A DNA stretch of 64,000 nucleotides from Deltaproteobacteria bacterium (GCA_006226595.1 SBGP01000014.1:1-64000), one strand, 5' to 3'. Positions 20,430-29,767 are shown, numbered from the stretch's first letter. The notes: generated from the sequence alone by a model not told the origin. Program-made: numbers and translations.

Positions 20430-22234
20430 CAGTCGGAGCCCACCTTGAGCACGGCGAGGAACGCGGTCTGCGGGATCTCGACGTTGCCGACCGCCTTCAT
20501 GCGCTTCTTGCCCTTCTTCTGCTTCTCGAGGAGCTTGCGCTTGCGGCTGATGTCGCCGCCGTAGCACTTGCTGGTCACGTCCTTGCGGAAGGCCTTGACC
20601 GTGGTGCGAGCGACGATCTTGCCGCCGATCGCAGCCTGCACGGCGACGTCGTACATCTGCCGCGGGATGAACTCCTTGAGCTTCTGCGTGAGCGCGTTGC
20701 CGCGGTGGTAGGCGTCGTCCTTGTGGCAGAGGATGGACAGCGCATCGACGAGCTCGCCGTTGAGCAGGATGTCCACCTTGACCAGCTTGTCCTGTCGCCA
20801 CTCGTGCACGTCGTAGTCCATCGACGCGAGGCCGCGGGACACGCTCTTCAGGCGGTCGAAGAAGTCGAACACGACCTCGGAGTACGGGATGTCGTACGTG
20901 AGGATCACGCGGCCGACGCCGGAGTACTCGAAGTTCACCTGCTGACCGCGGCGGTCCTCGCACAGCTTGAGGACGTTGCCGATGTGACTCTCGGGGCAGT
21001 GGATGGTCAGCCGCGCGATGGGCTCGCAGATGTGGTCGACCTTCGACAGATCCGGCAGCTGGGAGGGACTGCGAATGTCGATCTGCTCGCCGTCCTTCAT
21101 GTGCACCTGGTACACGACGGACGGGGCGGTGGTGATCAGGTCGAGGTCGTACTCGCGCTCGAGCCGCTCCTGGACGATCTCCATGTGGAGCAGCCCGAGG
21201 AAGCCCACGCGGAAGCCCAGCCCGAGGGCATCGGAAGACTCGGGGTCGATCGAGATCGCCGCGTCGTTGAGCTTGAGCTTCTCGAGGGCATCGCGGAGGT
21301 CGTGGTAGTCGCCGGACTCCACCGGGTAGATCCCGGAGTAGACCATCGGCTTGATCTCCTGGAAGCCCGGCAGCGGCTCGGTCGCGCCATTGCGGAAGGT
21401 GGTGATCGTGTCACCGACCTTCGCGTCCGCGATGTCCTTGATCGACGCGACGACGAAGCCCACCTCGCCGGCCTTGAGGCTCGGCACCGACAGCGCAGCC
21501 GGCGTGAAGATGCCGAGCTTGGTGAGGTCGTGCGCGGCACCGGTCGCCATCATCTTGATGCGCTCGCCGACGCTGAGCTCGCCCTCCATCATACGCACCA
21601 GACAGATCACGCCGACATAGGTGTCGAACCACGAGTCGATGATCAGCGCGCGGGCGGGCACGTCCATCGGGGCCTTCGGTGGCGGTACGCACTTCACGAT
21701 GCTCTCGAGCACCTCGTCGACGCCCACACCGGTCTTCGCCGAGCACATCACTGCATCCTCGATCTCGAGGCCGATGTGCTCCTCGACCTCGCCGAGCACC
21801 CGCTCGGGCTCGGCGCCCGGGAGGTCGATCTTGTTGACCACGGGCACGATCTCGAGGTCTGCCTCGAGCGCCAGGTACACGTTGGCCAGCGTCTGGGCCT
21901 CGATGCCCTGCGCCGCATCGACGACGAGCAGCGCGCCCTCGCAGGCGGCCAGGCTGCGGCTGACCTCGTAGGTGAAGTCCACGTGGCCGGGAGTGTCGAT
22001 CAGGTTGAGGATGTAGTCCTCACCGTCCTTCGCCCGGTACTTGATCGTGGCGGTCTGGGCCTTGATCGTGATGCCGCGCTCGCGCTCGATGTCCATCGAG
22101 TCGAGGAGCTGCTCTTTCATCTCGCGGTCGGACACAGCACCCGTGAGCTGGAGGATGCGGTCCGCCAGCGTGGACTTGCCGTGATCGATGTGAGCGATGA
22201 TCGCAAAGTTGCGAATGCGTTCGGCGCGGTCCAC
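20429..22234 (-). CDS. lepA: Elongation factor 4 (LepA), ribosome back-translocase
   Basis: A 601-residue GTPase with the expected EF4 length. G1 [10 protein letters not shown]2 RGITIKAQ, G3 DTPGHVDF, G4 NKIDLPGA. The unique C-terminal domain includes [24 protein letters not shown]. The start is a GTG at 22234 because GGGAGGG lies just upstream and the family begins MxxIRNFxIIAHID. EF4 remobilises stalled ribosomes by back-translocation. It is divergent from rpsT, a frequent arrangement. Confidence 0.96.
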   Translation of the reverse strand: MDRAERIRNFAIIAHIDHGKSTLADRILQLTGAVSDREMKEQLLDSMDIERERGITIKAQTATIKYRAKDGEDYILNLIDTPGHVDFTYEVSRSLAACEGALLVVDAAQGIEAQTLANVYLALEADLEIVPVVNKIDLPGAEPERVLGEVEEHIGLEIEDAVMCSAKTGVGVDEVLESIVKCVPPPKAPMDVPARALIIDSWFDTYVGVICLVRMMEGELSVGERIKMMATGAAHDLTKLGIFTPAALSVPSLKAGEVGFVVASIKDIADAKVGDTITTFRNGATEPLPGFQEIKPMVYSGIYPVESGDYHDLRDALEKLKLNDAAISIDPESSDALGLGFRVGFLGLLHMEIVQERLEREYDLDLITTAPSVVYQVHMKDGEQIDIRSPSQLPDLSKVDHICEPIARLTIHCPESHIGNVLKLCEDRRGQQVNFEYSGVGRVILTYDIPYSEVVFDFFDRLKSVSRGLASMDYDVHEWRQDKLVKVDILLNGELVDALSILCHKDDAYHRGNALTQKLKEFIPRQMYDVAVQAAIGGKIVARTTVKAFRKDVTSKCYGGDISRKRKLLEKQKKGKKRMKAVGNVEIPQTAFLAVLKVGSD

Positions 22235-22321
22235 GCGCTCCCTCCCAGATCCGGCTACTGAGCGCCAGAGGTTGCCCGGAGTAACGCGGCAGCGCCCCAT
22301 AGCCGAGCGCCAGCATCGCGC

Positions 22322-22349
22322 TTGACAGGCAAAGTCCCGGTGTTAATCC
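22322..22349 (+). promoter_or_regulatory. Candidate sigma-70-type promoter for rpsT
   Basis: TTGACA at 22322-22327, 16-base spacer, TAATCC at 22344-22349 preceded by TGT, so an extended -10 is possible. It lies 43 bases before the GTG start of rpsT. Inferred by eye only. Confidence 0.5.
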
Positions 22350-22391
22350 GGCGTGTCTCGCGCCCAGAGATTGGCGCGACTGGAGTTTCAA

Positions 22392-22655
22392 GTGGCCCAC
22401 CACAAGGACGCGATCAAGCGTATCAAGCAGAACGAGAAGCGGCGGACGAAGAACCGTCACTACCGCAGCCGTATGCGCAACCAGATCAAGAAGGTTCGCG
22501 CGGCGGTCGAGGCCGGCGATCACGCGGCCGCGATGGATCAGCTCCGCACCGCGCAGAGCGTCATTGCTCGCGTCGTGAGCAAGGGCGTGATCCACAAGAA
22601 CGCTGCTGCTCGTCGCATCTCCCGCCTGAACAAGGCGGTCAAGGCGCTCGCGTAG
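22392..22655 (+). CDS. rpsT: 30S ribosomal protein S20
   Basis: An 87-residue, very basic protein beginning VAHHKDAIKRIKQNEKRRTKNRHYR, the classic S20 N-terminus. It ends with the VIHKNAAARRISRLNKAVKAL helix. It binds 16S rRNA in the 30S body. The start is a GTG at 22392 with GGAG about 6 bases upstream; an in-frame ATG at 22353 would add 13 residues foreign to the family. A terminator follows at 22702. Confidence 0.97.
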   Translation: MAHHKDAIKRIKQNEKRRTKNRHYRSRMRNQIKKVRAAVEAGDHAAAMDQLRTAQSVIARVVSKGVIHKNAAARRISRLNKAVKALA

Positions 22656-22701
22656 CACCTTGATGCGGGTGCCCTCGGGCCTCCCGTAGTCGCGATGCAA
22701 G

Positions 22702-22726
22702 ACCCTCCGAGTCCTCGGGGGGTTTT
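22702..22726 (+). terminator. Rho-independent terminator after rpsT
   Basis: Ten-base stem (ACCCTCCGAG with CTCGGGGGGT, one G-U pair), 2-base gap as written (loop widens to 4 on opening the last pair), then TTTT. It sits 47 bases after the rpsT stop. Confidence 0.75.
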
Positions 22727-22871
22727 CGCGTTGGATCCACGGGAGCTGGTCTCGGGCATGCTCTCCGCCCGCACCGCTGCCGCGCCACGGCGCGACCTAC
22801 GCGCGGTGTGACGAGCCGTACCGCTGCCCCTCAGCTTGGTTTCTGCGGGCCGCCTACGGTACTCCTCACGC

Positions 22872-23783
22872 ATGACGACCACGTTCTCCGCCGCACCGCC
22901 CCTTCCCGACTGGCTCGCCGAGCACTTCCCGTACCGGCGCCGCATGGCGACCGTCGATGGCGTGCGTCTGCACTTCGTCGACCACGGCGAAGGACCAGTC
23001 GTGCTGCTGTTCCACGGCAACCCGACCTGGTCCTTCCTGTGGCGCAAGGTGATCGCCCGCCTCGACGGCTACCGCGTGATCGCCCCGGACCTGTGGGGTC
23101 TGGGTCTCTCGGACAAGCCGCGGAGTACCCGTGCCCACAACCTGGAGCGCCACCTCGAGCTGCTCACCGGGCTGGTCCGTGGGCTTCAGATCGAGGCGTT
23201 CATCACCGTGGGGCAGGACTGGGGCGGACCGATGGCGGCCGGCGTCGCCGCGCGGGATCCGAATCGTGTCCGCGGAGCGGTGTTCGGCAACACCGGGGTG
23301 CTCGCGCCTCGACGGCCGCTCAAGGTCACGTCCTTCCACCGCTTCGCGCACACGCCGCTGATCAGCGATGCCGTGTTCCGCCTCGGCAGCTTCCCGCAGC
23401 GTGGGCTGTCCCGCGTCCAGGGCGATCGCAGCTCGATCGGCAAGCTCGAGACCCGCGCGTACACCTGGCCGCTGCGCCGACTGCGCGACCGCGCGGCGCC
23501 GCTCGCAATGGCGCGCATGGTGCCGAACCGCGAGGGGCATCCGACGCTCGCGCCCATGGAACACATCGACGCGTGGGTGCGTGGGTTCGACGGCCCGATC
23601 GGCCTGGTGTGGGGCACGCGTGACCCGATCCTCGGTCGGGGCCTGCGGCGCCATCGCGAGGCCCTGCCCCAAGCGCGCGTCTGGGAGACGGAGGCCGGAC
23701 ACTTCCTGCAGGAGGAGGTCCCGGACGAGCTCGTCGAGGCCATTCGCTGGGTCGACGGCGAAGCACGGGCCGCCGGACGCTAG
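22872..23783 (+). CDS. Haloalkane-dehalogenase-like alpha/beta hydrolase
   Basis: A 303-residue alpha/beta hydrolase with an Asp nucleophile: GQDWGG gives Asp116, followed by Trp117. HGNPTWS at residues 49-55 supplies Asn50, the usual second halide ligand. The acid is Asp251 (GTRDPIL) and the base His277 (EAGHFLQ). Asp-His-Asp with an Asn-Trp halide pair is the pattern described for the HLD-III group of haloalkane dehalogenases. Epoxide hydrolases share the nucleophile but normally have two lid Tyr that I cannot place here. It would hydrolyse carbon-halogen bonds; substrate unknown. It stands alone, convergent with holA. Confidence 0.8.
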   Translation: MTTTFSAAPPLPDWLAEHFPYRRRMATVDGVRLHFVDHGEGPVVLLFHGNPTWSFLWRKVIARLDGYRVIAPDLWGLGLSDKPRSTRAHNLERHLELLTGLVRGLQIEAFITVGQDWGGPMAAGVAARDPNRVRGAVFGNTGVLAPRRPLKVTSFHRFAHTPLISDAVFRLGSFPQRGLSRVQGDRSSIGKLETRAYTWPLRRLRDRAAPLAMARMVPNREGHPTLAPMEHIDAWVRGFDGPIGLVWGTRDPILGRGLRRHREALPQARVWETEAGHFLQEEVPDELVEAIRWVDGEARAAGR

Positions 23784-23786
23784 AGA

Positions 23787-24797
23787 CTAGGTCCCCGACG
23801 AGACCGCGATCACGAACTCTTCGAGGATCCGACGACTGCCGGCGCGATGCGAGTTCATCAGTCGGTTGGCGACGGCGAGCCGGTGGAGCACATCGGCCGC
23901 GGCCGGCGGGTTCTGCGCGAGGGCCTTCACGCGCTTGAACGCATCCCAGCGCAGTCGGGTGCGCTTCTGGACATCCTTGTCCGGCACGCCCCGCGCGAGC
24001 AGATCCGTCGCCTCGAGCACCTGCCGGAGCTGCCAGCCGATCAGCCCGAGCAGCTTGTGCTCCGGCTCACCCTCCTCGAGGGCCCGGTGCAGCGCGGCGA
24101 GCGCCATGTCCGGATCGCGCGCGACGAGTCCGGCGGTGAGGTCCCACACCTGGCCCTCGGCGACCATGGACGACGCGGCGAGCACCATCTCTTCGGTCAG
24201 TTCGGGCTCGTCACCGGCGAACAGCGCGAGCTTCTCGACCTCCTGCACGAGCCGACCGAGATCCTCGCCGACGACCTCGAGCAACAGCGACGCCGCGCGG
24301 TTGCCGAGCTGCTTGCCCAGCGTCTCGGCGTGCTCGCGGACCAGGCGGCTGGCGTTGACGTCGCTGGCCGACAGCTTGACCAGCAGCCCGCTCTTCTTCA
24401 CCTGGTTGCCCAGCCGCACGCCCCAGTTCGACCCACCCTTCTTGACCTTGGGGAAGCCGGAGCCCGTGATCACCAACACCGTCTCGACCGGAGGCGCCTC
24501 CGCATACTCGACCAGCGCCTCGAACAGAGCATTGCTCCCGTCCTGGATGCCCCGGACTACCACCAGGCGACGATCCGCCATCATCGGCACCGTCTGCGCC
24601 GTCGCCAGCGCCTCGAGGGCGTTCGCTTCGCCCGCACGATGCAGCGAATAATTGAACGCGGCGATGCCGACCGTGGGGAGGACCGCGTCGACGAGTGCCT
24701 TCTCGGCACGCTCGACGAGAAGCCCGGCTTCGCCCACGACCACCACGATGGGAGGCACCCCTTCCTGGATGGCCTTGTGAATGGCGGACGGAATCAT
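23787..24797 (-). CDS. holA: DNA polymerase III delta subunit
   Basis: A 336-residue clamp-loader subunit. The N-terminal P-loop-like fold lacks a working Walker motif, as expected for delta: VVVVGEAGLLVERAEKALV, then MADRRLVVVRG and VLVITGSGFPK. The C-terminal collar has LLLEVVGEDLGRLVQEVEKLALFAG and LLGLIGWQLRQVLEATDLLARG. It opens the beta clamp during loading. The start is the ATG at 24797 with GAGG upstream. It is divergent from the outer-membrane protein gene at 24938. Confidence 0.93.
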   Translation of the reverse strand: MIPSAIHKAIQEGVPPIVVVVGEAGLLVERAEKALVDAVLPTVGIAAFNYSLHRAGEANALEALATAQTVPMMADRRLVVVRGIQDGSNALFEALVEYAEAPPVETVLVITGSGFPKVKKGGSNWGVRLGNQVKKSGLLVKLSASDVNASRLVREHAETLGKQLGNRAASLLLEVVGEDLGRLVQEVEKLALFAGDEPELTEEMVLAASSMVAEGQVWDLTAGLVARDPDMALAALHRALEEGEPEHKLLGLIGWQLRQVLEATDLLARGVPDKDVQKRTRLRWDAFKRVKALAQNPPAAADVLHRLAVANRLMNSHRAGSRRILEEFVIAVSSGT

Positions 24798-24855
24798 CGG
24801 ACCTCGGGAGTACCCACGATGTGCGCTCGACCGGGCAGATCGGCACATCCAGGGC

Positions 24856-24885
24856 TTGACATCGCCCTTGCGGTGGCGGTAGCAC
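24856..24885 (+). promoter_or_regulatory. Candidate promoter for the outer-membrane protein gene
   Basis: TTGACA at 24856-24861, 18-base spacer, TAGCAC at 24880-24885. The -35 is perfect and the -10 weak. Confidence 0.4.
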
Positions 24886-24937
24886 GATGGAGCTTCGCGG
24901 GCACGTCCCGCGCCCTCACCTCTCTGGAGAGCGTCCC

Positions 24938-25714
24938 ATGACCCGCCTCGCTGCCCTCCTGGTTCTGTCCGCGTCCCCTGCCCTGGCCAGCGAGTCTCCG
25001 GCTCCGATCGCCGAGCTCGAGCCCCAGTTCGCGGACGGCGAGATGGCACCGACCTCCGAGATCGGTCCGCGTCGCGGCTACTTCATGGAGATCGGCTTCC
25101 GCTCCCGCTACGTCTTCGTGCCCGACTCGATCCTCGACATCTGGTACTTCAACGAGGACGACCCGGGCTGGGCCCTGCCCGGTCAGAAGCGCCCCGACAT
25201 GCGCGGCTACGCGCTCGGCCTCGAGTACGTGGTCAAGGGCGACAGCGCGAACGGCATCTTCTACTTCGAGTACATCAACTCGCTGATGAAGGAAGGCTAC
25301 TGGGACGACGTCGAGGAGCCCGCCGACCACGGTGACGGCGACTACCTCGTCCCGACGGACGGGCTCGGTCTGCTCACCTTCGGCGCCGACTACGCCTACG
25401 AGCTGCACTTCGTGACCACCGCCCAGACCAACGGCCAGTTCGGCCTGTCCTTCCTGGTCGGCGGCGGCCTCGGCGTCGCGGCGATGCTCGGCCACCTCGA
25501 TCGCTGGGGTCCGGCCGGCGGCGTGCCCGCCTACGTCCGCCACGAGGCCGATCCGGACAACCCGGACGAGGAGAAGCGCATCCCGAAGGTCTACCCGATG
25601 GTCGACATCAACGCGGGCCTTCGCTTCAACTTCGGCGATCGCGTGGTGCTGCGCGTCGAGGGCGGCCTCCACGACCTGCTGTACATGGGCGGGTCGCTGG
25701 GCCTGATGTTCTAG
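24938..25714 (+). CDS. Outer-membrane beta-barrel-like protein
   Basis: A 258-residue exported protein (signal LAALLVLSASPALA) with GGAGAG before the ATG. The mature part shows alternating aromatic/hydrophobic strands: GYFMEIGFRSRYVFVPDSIL, GYALGLEYVVKG, GIFYFEYINSLM, QFGLSFLVGGGLGVAAML, INAGLRFNFGDRVVLRVEGG. The protein ends GGSLGLMF with a terminal Phe, the sorting signal for outer-membrane barrels. About 8-10 strands. Function unknown. Convergent with the esterase, 4 bases apart. Confidence 0.75.
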   Translation: MTRLAALLVLSASPALASESPAPIAELEPQFADGEMAPTSEIGPRRGYFMEIGFRSRYVFVPDSILDIWYFNEDDPGWALPGQKRPDMRGYALGLEYVVKGDSANGIFYFEYINSLMKEGYWDDVEEPADHGDGDYLVPTDGLGLLTFGADYAYELHFVTTAQTNGQFGLSFLVGGGLGVAAMLGHLDRWGPAGGVPAYVRHEADPDNPDEEKRIPKVYPMVDINAGLRFNFGDRVVLRVEGGLHDLLYMGGSLGLMF

Positions 25715-25718
25715 CGAC

Positions 25719-26948
25719 TCACTCGAGCGCAGCGAAGATCGCGAGTGGCCGGCTGACCCGCGCAGCCCAGGCCGCTTCGTTGTGTGGCGCACCCTCTTCG
25801 TGCCAGTGGAACAGGTTGGCGTCCCACGTGTAGCCGCCCGCGGCGAGCCGATCCGCGAAGTCGCGGTTCGCGCAGTAGTTGTCGCTGTCGTCGGGATCGT
25901 CGACCGGGTAGCCGTCCCCGTTCGGATCCGTACACCCGTCGAGGCCGGCCGAGCCGCCGGAGTCCACGTAGATCACGGGTCCGCGCGGCGCCTGCTCCCA
26001 GCGCTCGACGATGAGCTCGTTGTCGGAGCCGAGCTTGCCCCAGCCGAGCGTGCCGGAGAGCGAGCCGACGAAGTCCCATGCGGTCGGGTCGGCGTCCGCG
26101 ACGACGAGGCTGACCAGACCGCCGAGCGACGAGCCGAGCAAGCCGTCGGTTCCCGTGCTCCCGTAGGTCGCTTCGATGTGCGGACGGACGTGGTCGTGCA
26201 CGAGGCGAGCGTAGGCAGCCCCGCCGCCGCCGGTATCGAGCACGGCGTCGTAGACGTGGGTGTACTCGTTCGCGCGATCGAGGGTGTTGTCGATCCCGAC
26301 CACCAGCATCGGGGGCTGCTCGGCGAGCGCTGTCTGGAGCCGCCAGCCCCCCCACAACGCGTTCGGGTCGAACAAGTTCTGCCCGTCATGTGCGTAGAGC
26401 ACGTCGAACGGGCCCGCACCGGGAGGCACGAACACGCGCAGATCCCGAGCGGCGAGTCCCTCAGCCTGGAGTTCGGGCCAGCGATCCAGGCGCGGTGCGT
26501 CCGACGGCGGCGCCACGAAGGAGATCTCGCCGAACGCGTCGTAGTCGTAGCTTCGCGCCCAGGGGTCGGCGGCGAGGCCCGGGCCGAGCTTGTAGCCGCT
26601 CCCCGCCGGTGAGCCGACCGCGACCTCGGCCCACGAGAAGCCGCTGCCCTCGGTCATCGCGATCTCGGTCCAGTCGCTGTGATCGCCCGCCAGGGTCCGT
26701 CCGCTGCCGTCCGCGATGAACAACCAGGTCTCGGAGCAGGTGCGCACAGGCCAGCCCTCGGACCACGCGACCGCGAACCGCGTCTCGTCGAGGGTCGCCG
26801 TGCCGTCGATCAGCGCGCGAACCGCACTTTCGTCCGGGCAGTCCGAGTCATTGCCGGTGTCCGGGTCGCCGGAATCCACCGGGGTCTCGTCCTCCGGCGA
26901 TGGCGTCGGGGACGAGCTACACGCGATCAGAAGCACGAACAGGGTCAC
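25719..26948 (-). CDS. Esterase-family (enterochelin-esterase-like) lipoprotein
   Basis: A 409-residue lipoprotein (LLIACSS, Cys10) starting at GTG 26948. An acidic linker with VDSGDPDTGNDSD follows. Residues about 45-150 look like the N-terminal carbohydrate-binding-like sandwich of Fes/IroD-type esterases. The alpha/beta hydrolase domain (PF00756) shows LYAHDGQNLFD, the nucleophile elbow LLGSSLGGLVS and a late His (APHNEAAW). Enzymes of this fold hydrolyse siderophore esters, feruloyl esters or mycolates; which applies cannot be said. No siderophore genes nearby. Confidence 0.82.
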   Translation of the reverse strand: MTLFVLLIACSSSPTPSPEDETPVDSGDPDTGNDSDCPDESAVRALIDGTATLDETRFAVAWSEGWPVRTCSETWLFIADGSGRTLAGDHSDWTEIAMTEGSGFSWAEVAVGSPAGSGYKLGPGLAADPWARSYDYDAFGEISFVAPPSDAPRLDRWPELQAEGLAARDLRVFVPPGAGPFDVLYAHDGQNLFDPNALWGGWRLQTALAEQPPMLVVGIDNTLDRANEYTHVYDAVLDTGGGGAAYARLVHDHVRPHIEATYGSTGTDGLLGSSLGGLVSLVVADADPTAWDFVGSLSGTLGWGKLGSDNELIVERWEQAPRGPVIYVDSGGSAGLDGCTDPNGDGYPVDDPDDSDNYCANRDFADRLAAGGYTWDANLFHWHEEGAPHNEAAWAARVSRPLAIFAALE

Positions 26949-27059
26949 GGCATCTCCCGCCGATCATTGGCACGTTCCATCACCACAGGCTACATGCGCC
27001 GGGTCGTCCGCAGGAGATCCATCTGCGGCCCAGGTAACCGTCATTCTCAGGAGCCAGCC

Positions 27060-27290
27060 TTGATCCTGGTCACCGTTCGCGACAACGAGCCCTTCGAGAA
27101 GGCGCTCCGCCGCTTCCGCCGGAAGGTCGAGCGCGAGGGCATTCGCAAGGACATCAAGAAGAACAGCTTCTACCTGAAGCCCGGTGAGAAGCGCCGCCTG
27201 AAGCAGCGCCTCGCCGAGAAGCGTCGTCGCAAGGCCTCGCGTCGCGCCGCCCGTCGGGCCGCCCGCAAGTCCTCCCTGCCGCGCCGCTAG
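27060..27290 (+). CDS. rpsU: 30S ribosomal protein S21
   Basis: A 76-residue basic protein with the S21 core VRDNEPFEKALRRFRRKVEREGI and an Arg/Lys-rich tail. The start is a TTG at 27060: AGGAG lies 6 bases upstream and no ATG or GTG fits the family N-terminus. S21 helps 30S subunits engage mRNA. Followed by a terminator. Confidence 0.93.
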   Translation: MILVTVRDNEPFEKALRRFRRKVEREGIRKDIKKNSFYLKPGEKRRLKQRLAEKRRRKASRRAARRAARKSSLPRR

Positions 27291-27334
27291 TTCGTCTTCC
27301 GGCCGCCAGGCCGGTCCGTCGCGACGGCTGAATG

Positions 27335-27358
27335 AACCCGAGCACGCGCTCGGGTTTT
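27335..27358 (+). terminator. Rho-independent terminator after rpsU
   Basis: Perfect 9-base stem (AACCCGAGC / GCTCGGGTT), 4-base loop, with the T run continuing beyond the stem. 45 bases after the rpsU stop. Confidence 0.85.
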
Positions 27359-27391
27359 CTCGCTCAGCCCGACGCGACCTGCGAGCCAGCC

Positions 27392-28192
27392 CTACAGCGA
27401 GCCGAGCCGCTCGAGCGCCCGCACGTCTTCCGGCGTGTCCGGGCTGCTTCGCCGTGCCCGCTCCAGCGCATCTCGTGACTCACCGGCGATCTCCGCCTCG
27501 GTGAGCAGGAGCAGATCCGCCGTGCGCGCGAGATCTCCCGGGTCGACCTCGACCGCCTGCGCGAGCAGCGCCCTTCCTCGCGGGGAGCTCAGGCCGTTGG
27601 CGCGATCCTGGAGCGTCTGCGACAAGCCGCGACTCCACGTGAGTCGCCCCTCCGGATCGACACGCCGCACGCGCAGCTCGTCGATCAGCGGATTGATCCG
27701 CGCGAAGTCGAGCTCGGCGGCCCGCGGCCCGACCTGCTCCATCCAGCGGAGCCAGGCGAACACCGTCCACACCGCGCAGCCCTCGCGATCATCGGGCAGC
27801 GCATCGACTGCCGCGTCCCACCCGAGCTCCGCCTGCCGCGCATCGAACACGGGATCATCGAGCAGGCAGGCGAGCCCCGCGCCTCGCGCCTCGGCGTAGT
27901 GATGCCGGGCGTCGTCGGCGTCGCCTGCGGCAAGCCCACGCCCCACCGAGTACCGCGCCCAGCGCCACGACAGCTCCGGGTGCGCCGGAAGGGCCAGCTC
28001 GGCCTCGGTGAGCAGCTCGTGCACCGGCGCGAAGCCCTGCTCCCCCCGAAGCTGCCACGCCGCATCGATCTTCTGCAGGTACTCGGCGAGCAGCTTGGCG
28101 GGATCGTCGACATCGCCGCGCTTGGGGCAGCCAGCGAGCAACAGGGAGAGCAGCAGGACGCGCACCGGAGGCCTCGGGAGCGGGAATGCCAC
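27392..28192 (-). CDS. Helical-repeat lipoprotein, unknown function
   Basis: A 266-residue lipoprotein (LLLSLLLAGC, Cys22). The mature part is almost wholly alpha-helical with TPR-like pairs: ELSWRWARYSVGRGLAAGDADDARHHYAEARGAGLACLL and LLAQAVEVDPGDLARTADLLLLTEAEIAGES. Three Cys in the middle could form a disulfide. I recognise no specific family. It is divergent from the thioredoxin-like gene at 28244. Confidence 0.65.
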   Translation of the reverse strand: MAFPLPRPPVRVLLLSLLLAGCPKRGDVDDPAKLLAEYLQKIDAAWQLRGEQGFAPVHELLTEAELALPAHPELSWRWARYSVGRGLAAGDADDARHHYAEARGAGLACLLDDPVFDARQAELGWDAAVDALPDDREGCAVWTVFAWLRWMEQVGPRAAELDFARINPLIDELRVRRVDPEGRLTWSRGLSQTLQDRANGLSSPRGRALLAQAVEVDPGDLARTADLLLLTEAEIAGESRDALERARRSSPDTPEDVRALERLGSL

Positions 28193-28243
28193 AGTGTGAC
28201 ACGCCGGGTTGCCTGGATGCGCATCCTATGCCACTACGCACGC

Positions 28244-28768
28244 ATGCACACTGCCCTGCTCTTCGCCCTGCTCGGCTGCGGGACCACTGCCACGGCCGAG
28301 CGTCCGGAACCCGCTCCCTCCCCTGCTCCGACGGCCCCGGCCCGAGCAGAGTCGCGTGTGGCCATGGCCAGCGTCGACACCCTGCGCGAAGCGATGGAGG
28401 ATGCGTCCGGGCACGTGCGGATCTTCAACTTCTGGGCCACCTGGTGCCAGCCGTGCATCGCGGAGCTTCCGCACCTCGAGGCCATCGGCAAGGAGTACCC
28501 GGACATCGAGGTGATCCTGGTCAGCCTCGACCACCGCGTCATTGGCGCCCCGCGCGTCAAGGGCTTCCTCGAGAAGCAGGGCCACTCGCTGCAGTCGTTC
28601 ATGCTCGACGCCGAGGACCCGGCCGTCGCGGTCCAGGAGCTGTACCCCGAGTTCCCCGGCGCGATCCCGATCACGCTCGTGTACGACGCGGATGGCGACC
28701 TGTCCAAGGCCTACCACCGCAGCGTGAGCCTCGCAGACCTGCGCAAGGCCGTCGACGAGGCGCGCTAG
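28244..28768 (+). CDS. TlpA-type thioredoxin-like lipoprotein
   Basis: A 174-residue thioredoxin-fold protein with a lipobox (LLFALLGC, Cys12), a Pro/Ala-rich linker (about 20-40) and an active site WATWCQPC (Cys68, Cys71). A cis-Pro position follows in GAIPITLVYDADG. TlpA-like proteins reduce or isomerise disulfides in the envelope, often for cytochrome c maturation; no such genes are adjacent. An ATG at 28217 is in frame but would put nine residues in front of the signal peptide. Confidence 0.85.
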   Translation: MHTALLFALLGCGTTATAERPEPAPSPAPTAPARAESRVAMASVDTLREAMEDASGHVRIFNFWATWCQPCIAELPHLEAIGKEYPDIEVILVSLDHRVIGAPRVKGFLEKQGHSLQSFMLDAEDPAVAVQELYPEFPGAIPITLVYDADGDLSKAYHRSVSLADLRKAVDEAR

Positions 28769-28789
28769 CCGCCGACGAGAGAGGCAGGG

Positions 28790-28873
28790 TGCCCGGGGCG
28801 GGGGTCGAACCCGCACTCGCGTACGCGAAAGGGATTTTAAGTCCCCTGTGTCTACCGATTCCACCACCCGGGC
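28790..28873 (-). tRNA. tRNA-Leu(UAA)
   Basis: Reads GCCCGGG... to CCCGGGC plus discriminator A on the minus strand. Seven-base acceptor stem, long variable arm as in class II tRNAs, anticodon loop CTTAAAA with anticodon TAA, T loop TTCGACC. CCA is not encoded. It lies only 12 bases after the plsC-like gene on the same strand, so it may be processed from that transcript. Confidence 0.95.
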
Positions 28874-28885
28874 GTGGTCCTCTCG

Positions 28886-29680
28886 CTAGCCTCGCTCCTC
28901 CTCGGCACGCAAGGCCTCGAAGCGCGTGCGAACATCGCCCCACACCGCGTCCGCGAACGCTTCGGCCGTCGCGTAGTCCTGGGGATCGACGACCTCGCCG
29001 ATGTCCATACGACAGCGCTGGAACGGAATGGCCACGGACCAGGTCGTCGGCAGCGAGCGCTCTGTGCCGTACACCGCGCATGGGAGCACGGCGACGCCCT
29101 CCTCCCAGCAGTCCTTGGGGAGGGTCAGGTACACCTTGTCGCGCAGCTCGCCGTCTCGAGAGCGCGTACCCTCGGGGAAGAGGCCGATGCGCGCACCGCC
29201 ACGGATCAGCATCATCACCTCTTCCCGTGCACGCTGACGGCCCGCACGCGAGCGCCGGTTCACGAACACCGCTCCGCACAGCCACGCGTACTGCCCGATC
29301 GCCGGCAGCCAGAAGATCTCGGACTTCGAGAGGCCGACCGCGCGCAGCTCGGCGATGAGAAGCAGCGGATCGAGCCACGAGCGATGGTTCGCCACGACGA
29401 GGGCGCCGCGATCGCTGGGGAGGTTGCCCTTGCCCGTGACCCGGGGCCTCGCGCCCAACAGCCCGTGCAGCACGACCCGGCTCCACACGACGGCGGCCCA
29501 CACGGTGAACGACTCTCGGCGACCGCGGGCGATCGGCGCGAACGGCAGCGCCATCACCGTGCCCACCACCAGCGCCGCGAGCACCGCGAACAGAAGCACG
29601 AACAATCCGTACACGAGCCCGAGCACGCTCAGTAGCGGGCGAAGCGGTGTGTTGGCTCCCGGAAGCGGCGGCGAAGACAT
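28886..29680 (-). CDS. 1-acylglycerol-3-phosphate acyltransferase (PlsC family)
   Basis: A 264-residue membrane acyltransferase. One N-terminal hydrophobic region of about 35 residues (VLGLVYGLFVLLFAVLAALVVGTV), then the NHRSWLDP catalytic motif (His/Asp), a GAVFVNRRSR block and FPEGTRSRDG. It would acylate lysophosphatidic acid to phosphatidic acid in phospholipid synthesis. The downstream tRNA-Leu is on the same strand. The pair is divergent from the coiled-coil gene at 29768. Confidence 0.9.
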   Translation of the reverse strand: MSSPPLPGANTPLRPLLSVLGLVYGLFVLLFAVLAALVVGTVMALPFAPIARGRRESFTVWAAVVWSRVVLHGLLGARPRVTGKGNLPSDRGALVVANHRSWLDPLLLIAELRAVGLSKSEIFWLPAIGQYAWLCGAVFVNRRSRAGRQRAREEVMMLIRGGARIGLFPEGTRSRDGELRDKVYLTLPKDCWEEGVAVLPCAVYGTERSLPTTWSVAIPFQRCRMDIGEVVDPQDYATAEAFADAVWGDVRTRFEALRAEEERG

Positions 29681-29767
29681 CCGCCCACTTATAGCTCAAC
29701 GCAACGCGACGGCCCGGTGGGAGTCGGCTGCGAAATCGGATATCCAGGTGCCCCCGTCGGAGGAACC

